From: Psychroflexus torquis ATCC 700755
GTDB lineage: Bacteria > Bacteroidota > Bacteroidia > Flavobacteriales > Flavobacteriaceae
Assembly: GCF_000153485.2 (NCBI RefSeq)
Contig: NC_018721.1
Span: forward strand, 930,001 to 994,000
DNA length: 64,000 nt
Direction: 5' to 3'
Shown here: positions 54,644 through 63,892 of the stretch, piece after piece
Layout: each line of letters starts with the position of its first letter
How positions within the stretch are numbered: the stretch's first letter is position 1
Notes under the pieces: model-generated
Databases searched by the model: none
Told to the model about the DNA's origin: nothing
What the model saw: the letters and a program-made list of their open reading frames with translations, nothing else
Program-made: the position numbers and the translations under genes

Positions 54644-55030
54644 ATGAATCCCGAAAAAGCAAAGCCGGAACGTTATGTCTACCACGTAACTTATCAATAC
54701 AACAGAACATCAATTTTAAGGAAAGGATTAAGAGGTAGTGGAAATCACCCAAACCTCAATGAGGCTATATTTGCTTATAATAGGCTTATTCCACATATGA
54801 ATTGGTTTCCCTATGTTTTAAATTCCTGGGATTGGACTGCTAGAAATATTTACAATCTAGAAGTATAATCTAACTATGATTATTTATACTATCGAAGTAT
54901 TACAAAAGGTTATCGTGTTTAGGGAATAGACACCCTTAAAATCAATAATATGCTCTAGCATATAGATATAATAACAGAAATTAACTATCTCTACTATGCC
55001 TTCACTGACGGCTACCATGACGTGTATTGA
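54644..55030 (+). pseudogene. Small ART-like gene interrupted by three in-frame stops
   Basis: From the ATG at 54644 (MNPEKAKPERYVYHVTYQYN) the frame runs to a TAA at 54866, then continues in the same frame through TAGs at 54920 and 54956 to a TGA at 55028. The text past the stops stays protein-like (NYDYLYYRSITKGYRV, GIDTLKINNM, HIDIITEINYLYYAFTDGYH). The beginning (VYHVTYQYNRTSILRKGLR) resembles the start of ADP-ribosyltransferase-like folds where a His and Arg bind the ligand; that is a weak resemblance. About 128 codons. Confidence 0.55.
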
Positions 55031-55164
55031 ATAAAGTTAGGTTGTTGTTTGGAATTAGGGTTTTATGAAATCCCAATTCCTTTATTTATAGTTTTTCAGT
55101 ATTAAAATACATTCGTTTTAAAGTCTAATAATTATTAAATTGCAGGATAACCAAACCATGCTTT

Positions 55165-56076
55165 ATGCCATCCTTAAGTTATCCTTTTCTAGAACGCCTT
55201 GCCTACATCAGAAATTTTGGACTAAACAAATACAAATCCAAAGAAGAATTTATAGAATTCCTTTATTCTAAAGAAATTGATATTTCCCAAAGAACACTCA
55301 ATCGTGATTTTGATAGTTTAAAAATATTTGGCTTTAGCGTAGTGTATGAATCACAGAGAAAAGGACACATCATAACTGATGAGTATGCCGATGAAAAAAA
55401 TCTATTAGACCGATATATAGAACTTACAACCTTGAAGAGTTTTAAAGAAAACTATTCCGATTATTACCAGAAATATGTCATCGATCACGAATCGAAAAGT
55501 GAAGGTGTTGACTTAATTACTGATATTTTTCATGCATTAGATAAAGACCTTAGCATAAAGTTTGATTATCAAAAGTTCAATAATGAATTTTCGAATAGGG
55601 AAGTTTGTCCTTTACAGATGAAAGTTAGCCAAAACAGGTGGTATATACTTGGCTTGGATATAGATCAAGATGCTTTTAGAGCTTTTGGTCTGGATCGCAT
55701 TAAGAAACTTGAAATTGGATCTGAATTTAATCCAAAGGAAATTGACGAATCGGTTTTTGAAGATTTAAAAATTCAAAAGTTCTGTTTGGGGGTTACCAAA
55801 CCAATTTTTGATGAAAAAAAGAGAGAGGAAATTGTCTTAGAGGTATCCGATTTTCTAATTGAATACTGGAAATCTAAGCCAATACACTTCACTCAGGACG
55901 TGACTGGTAGTCGTGAAAACGGCTTTAATACTGTCAAATTCATTTTAATTCCTAACCTCGACTTAATTAAACTCATAGTATCCTCTTTAGGTGAGATCAA
56001 ACTAACAAAACCTAGAACACTTAAAGATTACATCAGCTCAAATTATAGCGATGCCCTTAGATCTGTTTATGAGTAA
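55165..56076 (+). CDS. WYL-domain transcription regulator 1
   Basis: 303 aa. An N-terminal winged HTH (LERLAYIRNFGLNKYKSKEE, IDISQRTLNRDFDSLKIFG) is followed by a WYL domain (LDKDLSIKFDYQKFNNEFSN, SQNRWYILGLDIDQDAFRAF, GLDRIKKLEI) and a C-terminal extension. WYL proteins sense ligands, often nucleic acids, and regulate defence and DNA-repair genes. A second WYL gene follows after 53 bp on the same strand, so the two may act together or as a heterodimer. The gap 55031-55164 holds no gene. Confidence 0.9.
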   Translation: MPSLSYPFLERLAYIRNFGLNKYKSKEEFIEFLYSKEIDISQRTLNRDFDSLKIFGFSVVYESQRKGHIITDEYADEKNLLDRYIELTTLKSFKENYSDYYQKYVIDHESKSEGVDLITDIFHALDKDLSIKFDYQKFNNEFSNREVCPLQMKVSQNRWYILGLDIDQDAFRAFGLDRIKKLEIGSEFNPKEIDESVFEDLKIQKFCLGVTKPIFDEKKREEIVLEVSDFLIEYWKSKPIHFTQDVTGSRENGFNTVKFILIPNLDLIKLIVSSLGEIKLTKPRTLKDYISSNYSDALRSVYE

Positions 56077-56129
56077 GGAATCGTATAATAAAATAAACTA
56101 TTTCTTAACCTTTCTGTAATTCAAAAGCT

Positions 56130-57035
56130 ATGGCCTCTCAACCCTACAATAAACTCAAACGTCTCTTTATTATCATTAGCCATCTGAGGCATAAAAATTC
56201 TACAAGAGAAGAGCTCCTCAGACTTTTAGAAACGCACGACATACACATTGAGTTGGCTACGTTCGAAAGGGATAAAAGAACATTGAAATATGATTTCGGA
56301 ATAAAATTGATTTACGAGGCCTCAACAAAAACATACCAATTGGATGAAATGGATCACCAGCATATTGCCCAACTCATCCAGTTCCTTCAATTCAACCAGA
56401 TCTCAAAAACACTTCAAGAAAGTTTTGAAAACCAAAAAAAAACACTGGATTATGTTGACTTCGAAAATGAAAATCAACTTCAAGGCATTGAGTTTTTAGA
56501 TCGACTCCTCATGGCTACTCAGCATCATCAATTCATATATTTTGAACACCAAGGATTTAGCAATCCCCACCCTATTCTTTATGTTGTAAAACCTTATTTG
56601 TTAAAGCAGTATCAAAGCCGATGGTATGTGATTGGGGAAACACCAATTAACTCAAAAGAACAAATAAGAATTTTCGGAATTGATAGAATGCTAAATCTTA
56701 GAGTATCTGAAGATAAATTCAAACCAACCCCTATAAATTTAAAAGATGAGTTTTTAGGTCATATTGGGGTGTCTCAATTTGAGAAAGAAAAAGACATAGT
56801 TCATCTAAAATTTGATAAGTCTCAAAAACCATATCTAGAGCACTTGCCATTACATTCTAGTCAAAAGTTTATAAGTGAAACTGATAAGACGGTGACTTAT
56901 GAATATTATCTGGTCGATAATTTTGAATTAAGACAACATATCCTCAAATATGGGAGTCTTGTAAAAGTCCTAGAGCCGCTATCACTTGCCAACCAAATCA
57001 AAAAAGAATTAAAAATTGCTTTTGAAGCTTATTAA
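56130..57035 (+). CDS. WYL-domain transcription regulator 2
   Basis: 301 aa with the same layout as its neighbour: winged HTH (LKRLFIIISHLRHKNSTREE, HIELATFERDKRTLKYDFGI), WYL domain (HQFIYFEHQGFSNPHPILYV, KQYQSRWYVIGETPINSKEQ, RIFGIDRMLNLRV) and C-terminal part. The residue identity with the first WYL protein is low by eye, so this is an old duplication or an acquired pair. It is followed by a MITE copy. Confidence 0.9.
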   Translation: MASQPYNKLKRLFIIISHLRHKNSTREELLRLLETHDIHIELATFERDKRTLKYDFGIKLIYEASTKTYQLDEMDHQHIAQLIQFLQFNQISKTLQESFENQKKTLDYVDFENENQLQGIEFLDRLLMATQHHQFIYFEHQGFSNPHPILYVVKPYLLKQYQSRWYVIGETPINSKEQIRIFGIDRMLNLRVSEDKFKPTPINLKDEFLGHIGVSQFEKEKDIVHLKFDKSQKPYLEHLPLHSSQKFISETDKTVTYEYYLVDNFELRQHILKYGSLVKVLEPLSLANQIKKELKIAFEAY

Positions 57036-57041
57036 GTTAAA

Positions 57042-57203
57042 ATACCAATTTAAACCTATAATGTTGTAATAAATCGTTTGTTTTTAAATTTCTTTTTATC
57101 AAAAATAATTACCGTAGCTAAGGCTATGCTAATTATTTTTAACTTCAATTAATCAAAAAATAATTCAATTTATTTATACGACATTATAAACTTAATTTGG
57201 TAT
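57042..57203 (+). mobile_element. MITE-like element, copy D
   Basis: Left end ATACCAATTTAAACCTATAA is identical to copy B over 20 bp; right end ATAAACTTAATTTGGTAT. The interior keeps CTAAGGCTATGCTAATTATT but lacks the GCAGGC hairpin. 162 bp, starting 7 bp after a WYL stop. Confidence 0.75.
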
Positions 57204-57255
57204 CAGTCATTATTTGATAGAGCTTGTCCTGTTCTTTGTGTCAAACCAAAACACA

Positions 57256-58230
57256 ATGAACTACAATTCCTTTTTTAAGATTAAATCTCTTTGTGAAGAG
57301 CTTCACCACTACTTCGAAGATCTCGATCCTAGTAAAGTTGATCATGAATTCTTTTCAAAAGAAATTAGACTAGGTATGAATTCCTGCGACACAGCAGAGG
57401 ACGCTTTAGCTTTACTCATTAAGAAGACAAAAGAACAATTCGATCATAATTTGATAGACTCAAGAACTGCTGTAAACCAAGCCATACAGAGGATAACAAC
57501 CCCAACCCATCATTTTGAAACAGGAACGTTTACGGTAGGGAGTTTTACTTGGGAATTTAATGAGGGACAAGTATTTTTACTCAGTACAAATGCTAATTTA
57601 TCTACAGAACTCTATCAGCATATTATGTTTGATCTGGCCGTTAACCAAAAGCTACCCTTACTTTGTTTTGTTGAGAAAACCAAGCATGATTTTATGTATG
57701 ATAATTTGGTTGAAGGCATCAAAATGAATAACCCAAAGGAGGTTTTAAATTACAATGCAAGCCTAACACAACTCAAGATGAGCCGATGCCACGTGGAGTT
57801 TAGCTTAAATATGGATCAGTCATCCTTCCTTTATCAGTTGAGTTATTTAATAAACAAGCACAAGCCTAAAGTTATATATATCGATGATAATTCACTGATA
57901 ACACTTTCAACAGATTCAGCTATAAATTCAAAAGATAGGCTTCGACGTTTAGGCGAGCTACTTTTAAGTTTAGCTAACGAATACAACGTTATATTTTTTC
58001 TGAAATGGGAACATGAATTTTCAAAAATAAAGAGTTTACCTCAAGATCTTGGAAATATTCTCAACTATACTCAACAAGCTCTCCATTTTAATACTTCAGA
58101 AAGTGACAGTTACAGCAGCATGAAGTTTTTTAATCTCTATGATCTTAAGCGCTATCCTCTGGAGCCTATGGATTGCTTCTATGATAAGGAAAGTCATTTA
58201 ATTTCAACCACGACTTCCAAAGACTCATAA
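57256..58230 (+). CDS. DnaB-fold (RecA-like) protein without a P-loop
   Basis: I chose the ATG at 57256 (MNYNSFFKIKSLCEELHHYF); a TTG at 57214 lies just past the MITE. About 324 aa. GQVFLLSTNANLSTELYQHI occupies the position of the DnaB Walker A (G-x4-GKT/S), but the Gly-Lys-Ser/Thr is lost. LPLLCFVEKTKHDF matches the strand after it, and HKPKVIYIDDNSLITLST matches Walker B. LRRLGELLLSLANEYNVIFF also fits DnaB. The ring helicase activity is therefore unlikely; a structural or regulatory role is more plausible. It follows the WYL pair on the same strand. Confidence 0.6.
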   Translation: MNYNSFFKIKSLCEELHHYFEDLDPSKVDHEFFSKEIRLGMNSCDTAEDALALLIKKTKEQFDHNLIDSRTAVNQAIQRITTPTHHFETGTFTVGSFTWEFNEGQVFLLSTNANLSTELYQHIMFDLAVNQKLPLLCFVEKTKHDFMYDNLVEGIKMNNPKEVLNYNASLTQLKMSRCHVEFSLNMDQSSFLYQLSYLINKHKPKVIYIDDNSLITLSTDSAINSKDRLRRLGELLLSLANEYNVIFFLKWEHEFSKIKSLPQDLGNILNYTQQALHFNTSESDSYSSMKFFNLYDLKRYPLEPMDCFYDKESHLISTTTSKDS

Positions 58231-58234
58231 AATA

Positions 58235-58279
58235 AATGCTTCCACATGCTAGACTGATCCTTTAGCATGTGAAGGCATT
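58235..58279. terminator. Terminator between convergent genes
   Basis: Arms at 58235-58251 and 58263-58279 (AATGCTTCCACATGCTA and its near-complement, two mismatches) form a hairpin with an 11-base loop. It lies between the rightward gene ending at 58230 and the leftward gene ending at 58308 and could serve both. Confidence 0.7.
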
Positions 58280-58307
58280 CATTTTAGAAGCTACAACAGA
58301 TTAAGAA

Positions 58308-60884
58308 TTACAATAAAATCTTACTCCCAAACAACCCATACTTATCTAGTGAAGGATCGATTTTAATTATTTTTTCTAAAATTTTCATCATGGTAAAGTG
58401 GTACGTCTTAAAATAATTAATAATAGACGGGTTAATATCTATGAGCTTTAGAATAATATCTTGATCAGTTTTCAATTTCAAAGGCAAATATTCAAAAACC
58501 TTAGCCTCTTTTTTTACAGATTCAAAAACTAAATCCATGTAATTTGGATAAGAGGGTTTTATGTAAAAAATAACAGATATATGTTTTGAAAAGGCGAATT
58601 CAAAGATTTCTGAGTTCTCTCTTAAGGTTTTGGGTAAGCATTTAAAAAAATCGACATCTAGTGAAATTAAATATTTAATAAATACAGTATTCACTTGTAA
58701 TCGTTTTGAACTCTCTTTATACACAAGATTGGAACTTGCATATTGAGTCGAAAAAAGCATAAATTCAAAACTATCCTTCAATCTAGCGGAAGACTCTTTG
58801 AAGTAATTCCAGTCTTTGACAATCATTTCCTTCATATAGACCTCATCATCATTTTTTTGAACATCAAACTCCACCTTATCTTCTAGATCCCCAACAGTAT
58901 CCTTCAGAAGATGTACTGGATGTTCTGGAGGTAAATATTCATCATCATAACCAGTATAGATAACCTCTTTGAAATCATCTTCGCTTACCCCCTGAAATTT
59001 TTCTTTTAAGGTCTTTTGAACTGGGTGAATGTCCTTTTTTCTAGGTTTTGATTTATATAGAGTTTCGGTGGATAAAGTGTATTGACGATTTATATCATAA
59101 GTCATACATATTCCATTATCTGTTTCTATTCTTAAAAATCCATTTTCCAATAATTCAATCGTTGAACCCTCTTCCGCTTCAAATACTATATCCCCATCCC
59201 GGTCAATAATAGACCAAGTGCCATAACCTGGGGCATCTTCTTCCATAAAACCAAAGAAATTATATTCTTTTGCATAATCCACTGAAGGTGTATCTTCTTC
59301 CATAAGTTGAAAGGGGACAAGGTGTTCTCTTGAATAGTAAGGAAAAGAGTCTCGAGGCTCATATTTATCCATGTGTTTATGCCTCTTATAAATCGGAACA
59401 TGCATTGGCATGGAAATCAAATTCTCATTTACAAAAAAAGAGGTTTCATAAGCGTCATATTCTGGTTTAAGCTTTAAGACTTTTGCAAAGCCATCTATAA
59501 ATGGACCAGCATATCCAAACGAAGAAAACCTGAGGATATCCATGCTCCAATTCCAATATCTCCAATATCCATTTGTACAAATTGCAAATAAACCTTCTGA
59601 AGCCACTTTAATTTTTAAGCAATCATTTGGAAAATGTTGCTCATAGGTTTTAAAACGATAAGCAATGTCATCCATTATAAAGAACCCATCATATCCTTTT
59701 ATATCGTAAGTTTTGATTTCTAAGTCTTCAAAAACAGTTCTCTTTGAAAAATCTTCTGTATCAAAATGTTTTAATACAGCTTGAGTTTCTCCTTCAATAA
59801 CATATAATCCACTTTCATAGATAAATAGTCTTTGACTAACGGTCTCTAAAAATAGTCCTGTCTTACTATAAAGATCAAAAATATTCGCACCAAACCGTTT
59901 AAAGACAACTAGCTCCTTATTAACATCTACAACACTTTCGTAAAGGGGAGGCAGAAGAATTCCTAATTTTTCATGCTTTAGATTTACATAATACTTACAG
60001 GGTATGTTTAAACTTTCAAATAGCTTATCAATCGATTTTTCATCAAAATCTACTTGTGGTAATAAAAAAAAGGACTTGACCCTTTGTTTATAGAAACTAG
60101 AGAGTTCTTCATCTTCCAAATGTTGAATATCATTTAATATAGAGAGCTTGTCTTTCTTAGATAAGGGAAATACTTCTACTTCATAAATGTTGGCTGGACT
60201 TGACCAAGATCTATTGTTGTATATGTCAGGACTTAGTGTATAGGGAATATGTTCTACGGAATTTAAAAACTTCTTTTCACCAATAATAAGATGAGGGATA
60301 GCTTCCATAGGAAAATTGAACTTTTTATGAATATCTATAAAAAAGTCCACTATCCCGTCTGCTAAATAAGGCCTCGCCAATATGCCATCCATAAAGGTTC
60401 TCAAGTCCAAATCTGGACTATATTCATTTACTTCATCCTCGTATTTAAGCAAGGTGTGGTAGGTGTAATCCAATGATTTAAAATAATGAAGATGATGAAA
60501 CAAAGACAAATTTAAATTTGGAATACTACTTCTGAAATTCCAGTGAAACTTAGCTATGTCGAGATACTCTTCTAAATCTTTAATTTTTGCTCGATTATGA
60601 ACAGCCCAAGTGATCACATTAGACCTTAGTGCTAGTTTGTGCAAATAACTCTTTTCCCTACTTGTAAATCTGGGCTTGTAATTGGGAATCGAACTGTTAT
60701 AAGCTTTAAGATTCTCCCAATTATCGATCAATAAGTCCTGACCAATTTCTATAAGCTGGATGTAACTAGATAAAGTATATAGATCCATTGGAAGAGATGC
60801 TGGTAGCTGTGTCTCGATATTCCATAAAAGATATAAGTCAATATTTGAAGGTTCATAATAGGCTTTATAAATAGCGTATTTCAT
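58308..60884 (-). CDS. Large WG-repeat/DUF4116-like protein of unknown role
   Basis: 858 aa, no signal peptide. The N-terminal 250 residues are helical. The middle (about 320-620) has beta-type repeats with the WG-repeat look: GLFAICTNGYWRYWNWSMDI, FSSFGYAGPFIDGFAKVLKL and YGTWSIIDRDGDIVFEAEEG. The C-terminal 170 residues are tandem helical repeats resembling DUF4116 (LKDSFEFMLFSTQYASSNLV, IFEFAFSKHISVIFYIKPSY, FEYLPLKLKTDQDIILKLID). These repeat types act as protein-binding scaffolds. It is the last gene of a leftward run of five. Confidence 0.65.
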   Translation of the reverse strand: MKYAIYKAYYEPSNIDLYLLWNIETQLPASLPMDLYTLSSYIQLIEIGQDLLIDNWENLKAYNSSIPNYKPRFTSREKSYLHKLALRSNVITWAVHNRAKIKDLEEYLDIAKFHWNFRSSIPNLNLSLFHHLHYFKSLDYTYHTLLKYEDEVNEYSPDLDLRTFMDGILARPYLADGIVDFFIDIHKKFNFPMEAIPHLIIGEKKFLNSVEHIPYTLSPDIYNNRSWSSPANIYEVEVFPLSKKDKLSILNDIQHLEDEELSSFYKQRVKSFFLLPQVDFDEKSIDKLFESLNIPCKYYVNLKHEKLGILLPPLYESVVDVNKELVVFKRFGANIFDLYSKTGLFLETVSQRLFIYESGLYVIEGETQAVLKHFDTEDFSKRTVFEDLEIKTYDIKGYDGFFIMDDIAYRFKTYEQHFPNDCLKIKVASEGLFAICTNGYWRYWNWSMDILRFSSFGYAGPFIDGFAKVLKLKPEYDAYETSFFVNENLISMPMHVPIYKRHKHMDKYEPRDSFPYYSREHLVPFQLMEEDTPSVDYAKEYNFFGFMEEDAPGYGTWSIIDRDGDIVFEAEEGSTIELLENGFLRIETDNGICMTYDINRQYTLSTETLYKSKPRKKDIHPVQKTLKEKFQGVSEDDFKEVIYTGYDDEYLPPEHPVHLLKDTVGDLEDKVEFDVQKNDDEVYMKEMIVKDWNYFKESSARLKDSFEFMLFSTQYASSNLVYKESSKRLQVNTVFIKYLISLDVDFFKCLPKTLRENSEIFEFAFSKHISVIFYIKPSYPNYMDLVFESVKKEAKVFEYLPLKLKTDQDIILKLIDINPSIINYFKTYHFTMMKILEKIIKIDPSLDKYGLFGSKILL

Positions 60885-60959
60885 AGATATCAGTTTAGTT
60901 AATTTAAAATCGATTAGTTTATCTTCAGTAGTCTATAAAATGAGAAAAAAAAATAAGCT

Positions 60960-62615
60960 TTAGTCTCCAACAAGATTGGCTATAAAGAACTTATGCCTGC
61001 TATTATAAAGTTGGTCGAAAATTGCTCTAGTCTTATAAACTGGCAGAGGAGAATCTATTTCTACTTCACTGAAAATGAGTTTTAAAAGAAAACTATTATC
61101 TTGAAATTTCTTCAATTCTTTTTGATGAATTTGATGATCATTTTTAAAAATCACCTGAGCAGCAACTATTCCATTTTTTTCTGTAAGCCCATAAATGTCG
61201 ACGTTGGTAATCTCCTTTCTGGATACTTTTGTAAGGTATTGTAACCTATACCGCTTTGGGGCAAATTCAGTTCTTAGCCATTCCATACACATTAACTTGA
61301 TGGAGTAGCTACTCAAATTATCATACGTTATCAACACCTCCTTTCCAACGTATTTGGAGATGATGTAATCTTTTTTTACATCCACTTTATTCAACATAGG
61401 TCTAGATCGTGTCAAGCGATCTAAAATAATGTGTTTCGTCTTAAAAAATTCTTTGGGTTTTGTTAGTTGAAGAATCTTATAAATAGGGTTTTCTGGATCG
61501 TAAACTATCCTAGACCCTTTGGGCATAAGACCGATTTTTACATCTGCATAACCTCGGTATGAAGCAATAATTAGGGTGTCCTTTTGTCTTAAAGAATCAT
61601 TAAGGTGATCCCATAATTTTACAAACCTCAATTTGTTGTTGCGGAAAATCATATCCGCTTTAGCCTCAGCATTATCTTCGATATCCCTAAAGTTGTCGTG
61701 CACTAGAAGTGCTGCTTGATCATTGTCGAAAAGCTCTTCCAAGAAGCCTACTCTCATAAATTCATTTTTGATATGGAATACGTTATAATCGAACATGGGT
61801 TTATCAAAATATAGAACTTCTACAAGGTCTATAGCCAACTTAAGTGCTCTCGATTTTCTAAACTCAGAATCGAAGTTGATTCTATCCATTTTATCTTTGG
61901 AATAGTGTTTATTTATAAAATAAGAAATCCCTTTCGAGTAGTTTTTAATTTCTTCGTCATCTAGGCTTCTTACTTCATTTTCACCTAAATCTGGCAGGAC
62001 TATGTTGGAAAGAAAACCAAATAAATACATATAATCCCACTGTAGAGACTCATCTCTTTCCTTATATAATTTTTCGAGTGAATCATCTTCACCATATTCA
62101 TCAGAATGGGTTTTCATCAGGTAGTTTACTTCTCGATCCTCAGTATCAAAATCCATATCCAACACCTTCGATATTCTTTTGTACGCCAACTCTTTCCCGT
62201 GGTATTTATAATCTATATAGCTTAAGACAAAGCTAGTTGCATTGTAGTTTTTTGGAATAAACTCTTTCAACAGTTCTGTAAGGAGTTTGGTGATTTCTTG
62301 ATCTGAAGCTCCATCCAAAGCTGAGATTGTTTGCCAATCATAGTTTCTTTTAGTGACCAAATAAGAGATATATCCCTTTAGTGTATGAGCAGCATTGTCT
62401 TTTATGTGCCGGTAACCAGGCAATCTATAGCTGTGCTTGTAATGCTTTAGGATTTGGTATAAATCGATGCCGTCATTTACTAATCTAGCCAGTGTATCAA
62501 CCTTTTCTTCTATCCCTGTACTATTGAACTCATGAGAACCGTCATCAAGATAAGTTCTAAGAGGATAACTTAGGTTAAGTTGTTTCGATAAGGGTTTGGT
62601 TTTTGAAAATCTCAT
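60960..62615 (-). CDS. Unknown protein, 551 aa
   Basis: No family recognised, no signal peptide or membrane segment. The N-terminal half is helical; the C-terminal 150 residues are beta-rich (KKDYIISKYVGKEVLITYDN, MCMEWLRTEFAPKRYRLQYL, VSRKEITNVDIYGLTEKNGI) and could bind a ligand or nucleic acid. It lies 75 bp before the 858-aa gene and 20 bp after the lipoprotein gene, so it is likely in the same transcript. Confidence 0.65.
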   Translation of the reverse strand: MRFSKTKPLSKQLNLSYPLRTYLDDGSHEFNSTGIEEKVDTLARLVNDGIDLYQILKHYKHSYRLPGYRHIKDNAAHTLKGYISYLVTKRNYDWQTISALDGASDQEITKLLTELLKEFIPKNYNATSFVLSYIDYKYHGKELAYKRISKVLDMDFDTEDREVNYLMKTHSDEYGEDDSLEKLYKERDESLQWDYMYLFGFLSNIVLPDLGENEVRSLDDEEIKNYSKGISYFINKHYSKDKMDRINFDSEFRKSRALKLAIDLVEVLYFDKPMFDYNVFHIKNEFMRVGFLEELFDNDQAALLVHDNFRDIEDNAEAKADMIFRNNKLRFVKLWDHLNDSLRQKDTLIIASYRGYADVKIGLMPKGSRIVYDPENPIYKILQLTKPKEFFKTKHIILDRLTRSRPMLNKVDVKKDYIISKYVGKEVLITYDNLSSYSIKLMCMEWLRTEFAPKRYRLQYLTKVSRKEITNVDIYGLTEKNGIVAAQVIFKNDHQIHQKELKKFQDNSFLLKLIFSEVEIDSPLPVYKTRAIFDQLYNSRHKFFIANLVGD

Positions 62616-62635
62616 AATTTATCTCGTTTAAAATT

Positions 62636-63013
62636 TTACTTCTCGTATACTCCCGTAAAGTAACAGCGCATCCCGTGGTGATCGCAGTCCTTTTCGTCCA
62701 CTTCTACTTTCTTATGACTAAAGCTAAAAATCAAGCTTCCACAGTCAAAATCACTAAATTCTGCTATGCCATTGGTATTTATCTTTGCCACTCCACTTAG
62801 GAGACCGCTACAACCAGAGGCATGTGCCGTTTCTATATGAAAATCTAGTTGGCTGTTTCCCAAATAGTCTATGTAGACTCTGCCAAAAGAAATACCGTGT
62901 TTGTTAAATGAATTATTGTACACCCCAGAAAGCTCTTGAAACTTTGTTTCATCCTGGCAACCGCAGAATAAAAAAGCTACAATGGCTAAAAGGATATAAA
63001 AAAATATTCTCAT
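62636..63013 (-). CDS. Small predicted lipoprotein
   Basis: 125 aa. Signal sequence with a lipobox (LFCG-C, Cys at about residue 19), then a compact domain with five further Cys residues (ASGCSGLL, FSDFDCGSL, EKDCDHHGMRCYFTG), so disulfides are likely in the periplasm. Family unknown. In a leftward run, 17 bp after the 268-aa gene. Confidence 0.7.
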   Translation of the reverse strand: MRIFFYILLAIVAFLFCGCQDETKFQELSGVYNNSFNKHGISFGRVYIDYLGNSQLDFHIETAHASGCSGLLSGVAKINTNGIAEFSDFDCGSLIFSFSHKKVEVDEKDCDHHGMRCYFTGVYEK

Positions 63014-63029
63014 TGGGCTGTTATTATTT

Positions 63030-63836
63030 TTAAACTCTATCCTCGAGATTTAAAGTTTGTCCCAGACTTTGATGAGTGAGAGGTGTTTCCTCATACTCTA
63101 CCTTTTGAACTTTTACGGATAAAGCGCTCCACTCCCTAATTTTACCTCTATCACCCATATTTATCAGTTTGATGTTCTTCAAATCCAATTGATTTCTTTT
63201 GATGACCTCATCTAGAAATTCAAAATCAAAATGGATAGGTATAAAGTCAGCATAATAATACTGAACCTCCAACTTGCTAAAAAAAGCAGTAAGCATTGCC
63301 ATATCCTTATATCCACCAGTATAACCAACCCCAGCCCTTATCTTAACCACATGACTAATTTTGAAATTGTATTTAAACAAGACTTCTTCCATAAAGTTGA
63401 TGTTTTCCATATAAAAGTAAATCACCTTCGCTTTTTTTATTTCATAGGTACTCCTTACCATGACATTTAACAAGTAGACATGAGGTCTTGCATTGGCATG
63501 GTCCATAAAAGTTACTACTTCAGGGTCGATGAAATAATTGATGCGATCAATAAACTCTAGCTCTAGCATATCTTCAATAACTATAGAAGTTCTGTTATCT
63601 TCAAACGCACAACCTCTTTTTAGTGGTGCAAACTTTGTACTATAATCTGTATGCAAGTACAAGTCTGGTTGTATACTCGTCCTGTATCCCTCTATAAGGT
63701 CTCTAAAGTCTTCTCCAGCGCTAGGATACCACAATATGCTTGGTTTATCTCCTAAACTTGAACTGAGCTCATCTATTTCAACCTGTGCTCTTCTTCTGTG
63801 TTTTCCTTTAAAAATTTCATTCAATTTCTTAATCAT
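63030..63836 (-). CDS. Unknown protein with ILWYPSAGEDFRDL motif, 268 aa
   Basis: No signal peptide. After a basic N-terminus (KLNEIFKGKHRRRAQVEIDE) comes ILWYPSAGEDFRDLIEGYRT, a motif seen in a little-known family of cytoplasmic proteins; then alternating strands and helices (YLLNVMVRSTYEIKKAKVIY, KISHVVKIRAGVGYTGGYKD) suggest a Rossmann-like fold. Function unknown. Second gene of the leftward run. Confidence 0.65.
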   Translation of the reverse strand: MIKKLNEIFKGKHRRRAQVEIDELSSSLGDKPSILWYPSAGEDFRDLIEGYRTSIQPDLYLHTDYSTKFAPLKRGCAFEDNRTSIVIEDMLELEFIDRINYFIDPEVVTFMDHANARPHVYLLNVMVRSTYEIKKAKVIYFYMENINFMEEVLFKYNFKISHVVKIRAGVGYTGGYKDMAMLTAFFSKLEVQYYYADFIPIHFDFEFLDEVIKRNQLDLKNIKLINMGDRGKIREWSALSVKVQKVEYEETPLTHQSLGQTLNLEDRV

Positions 63837-63892
63837 CGGTTTAGTTGATTTTAGGTTTATAGATAAATACTGTTCAATATTATAGGCTAGAT

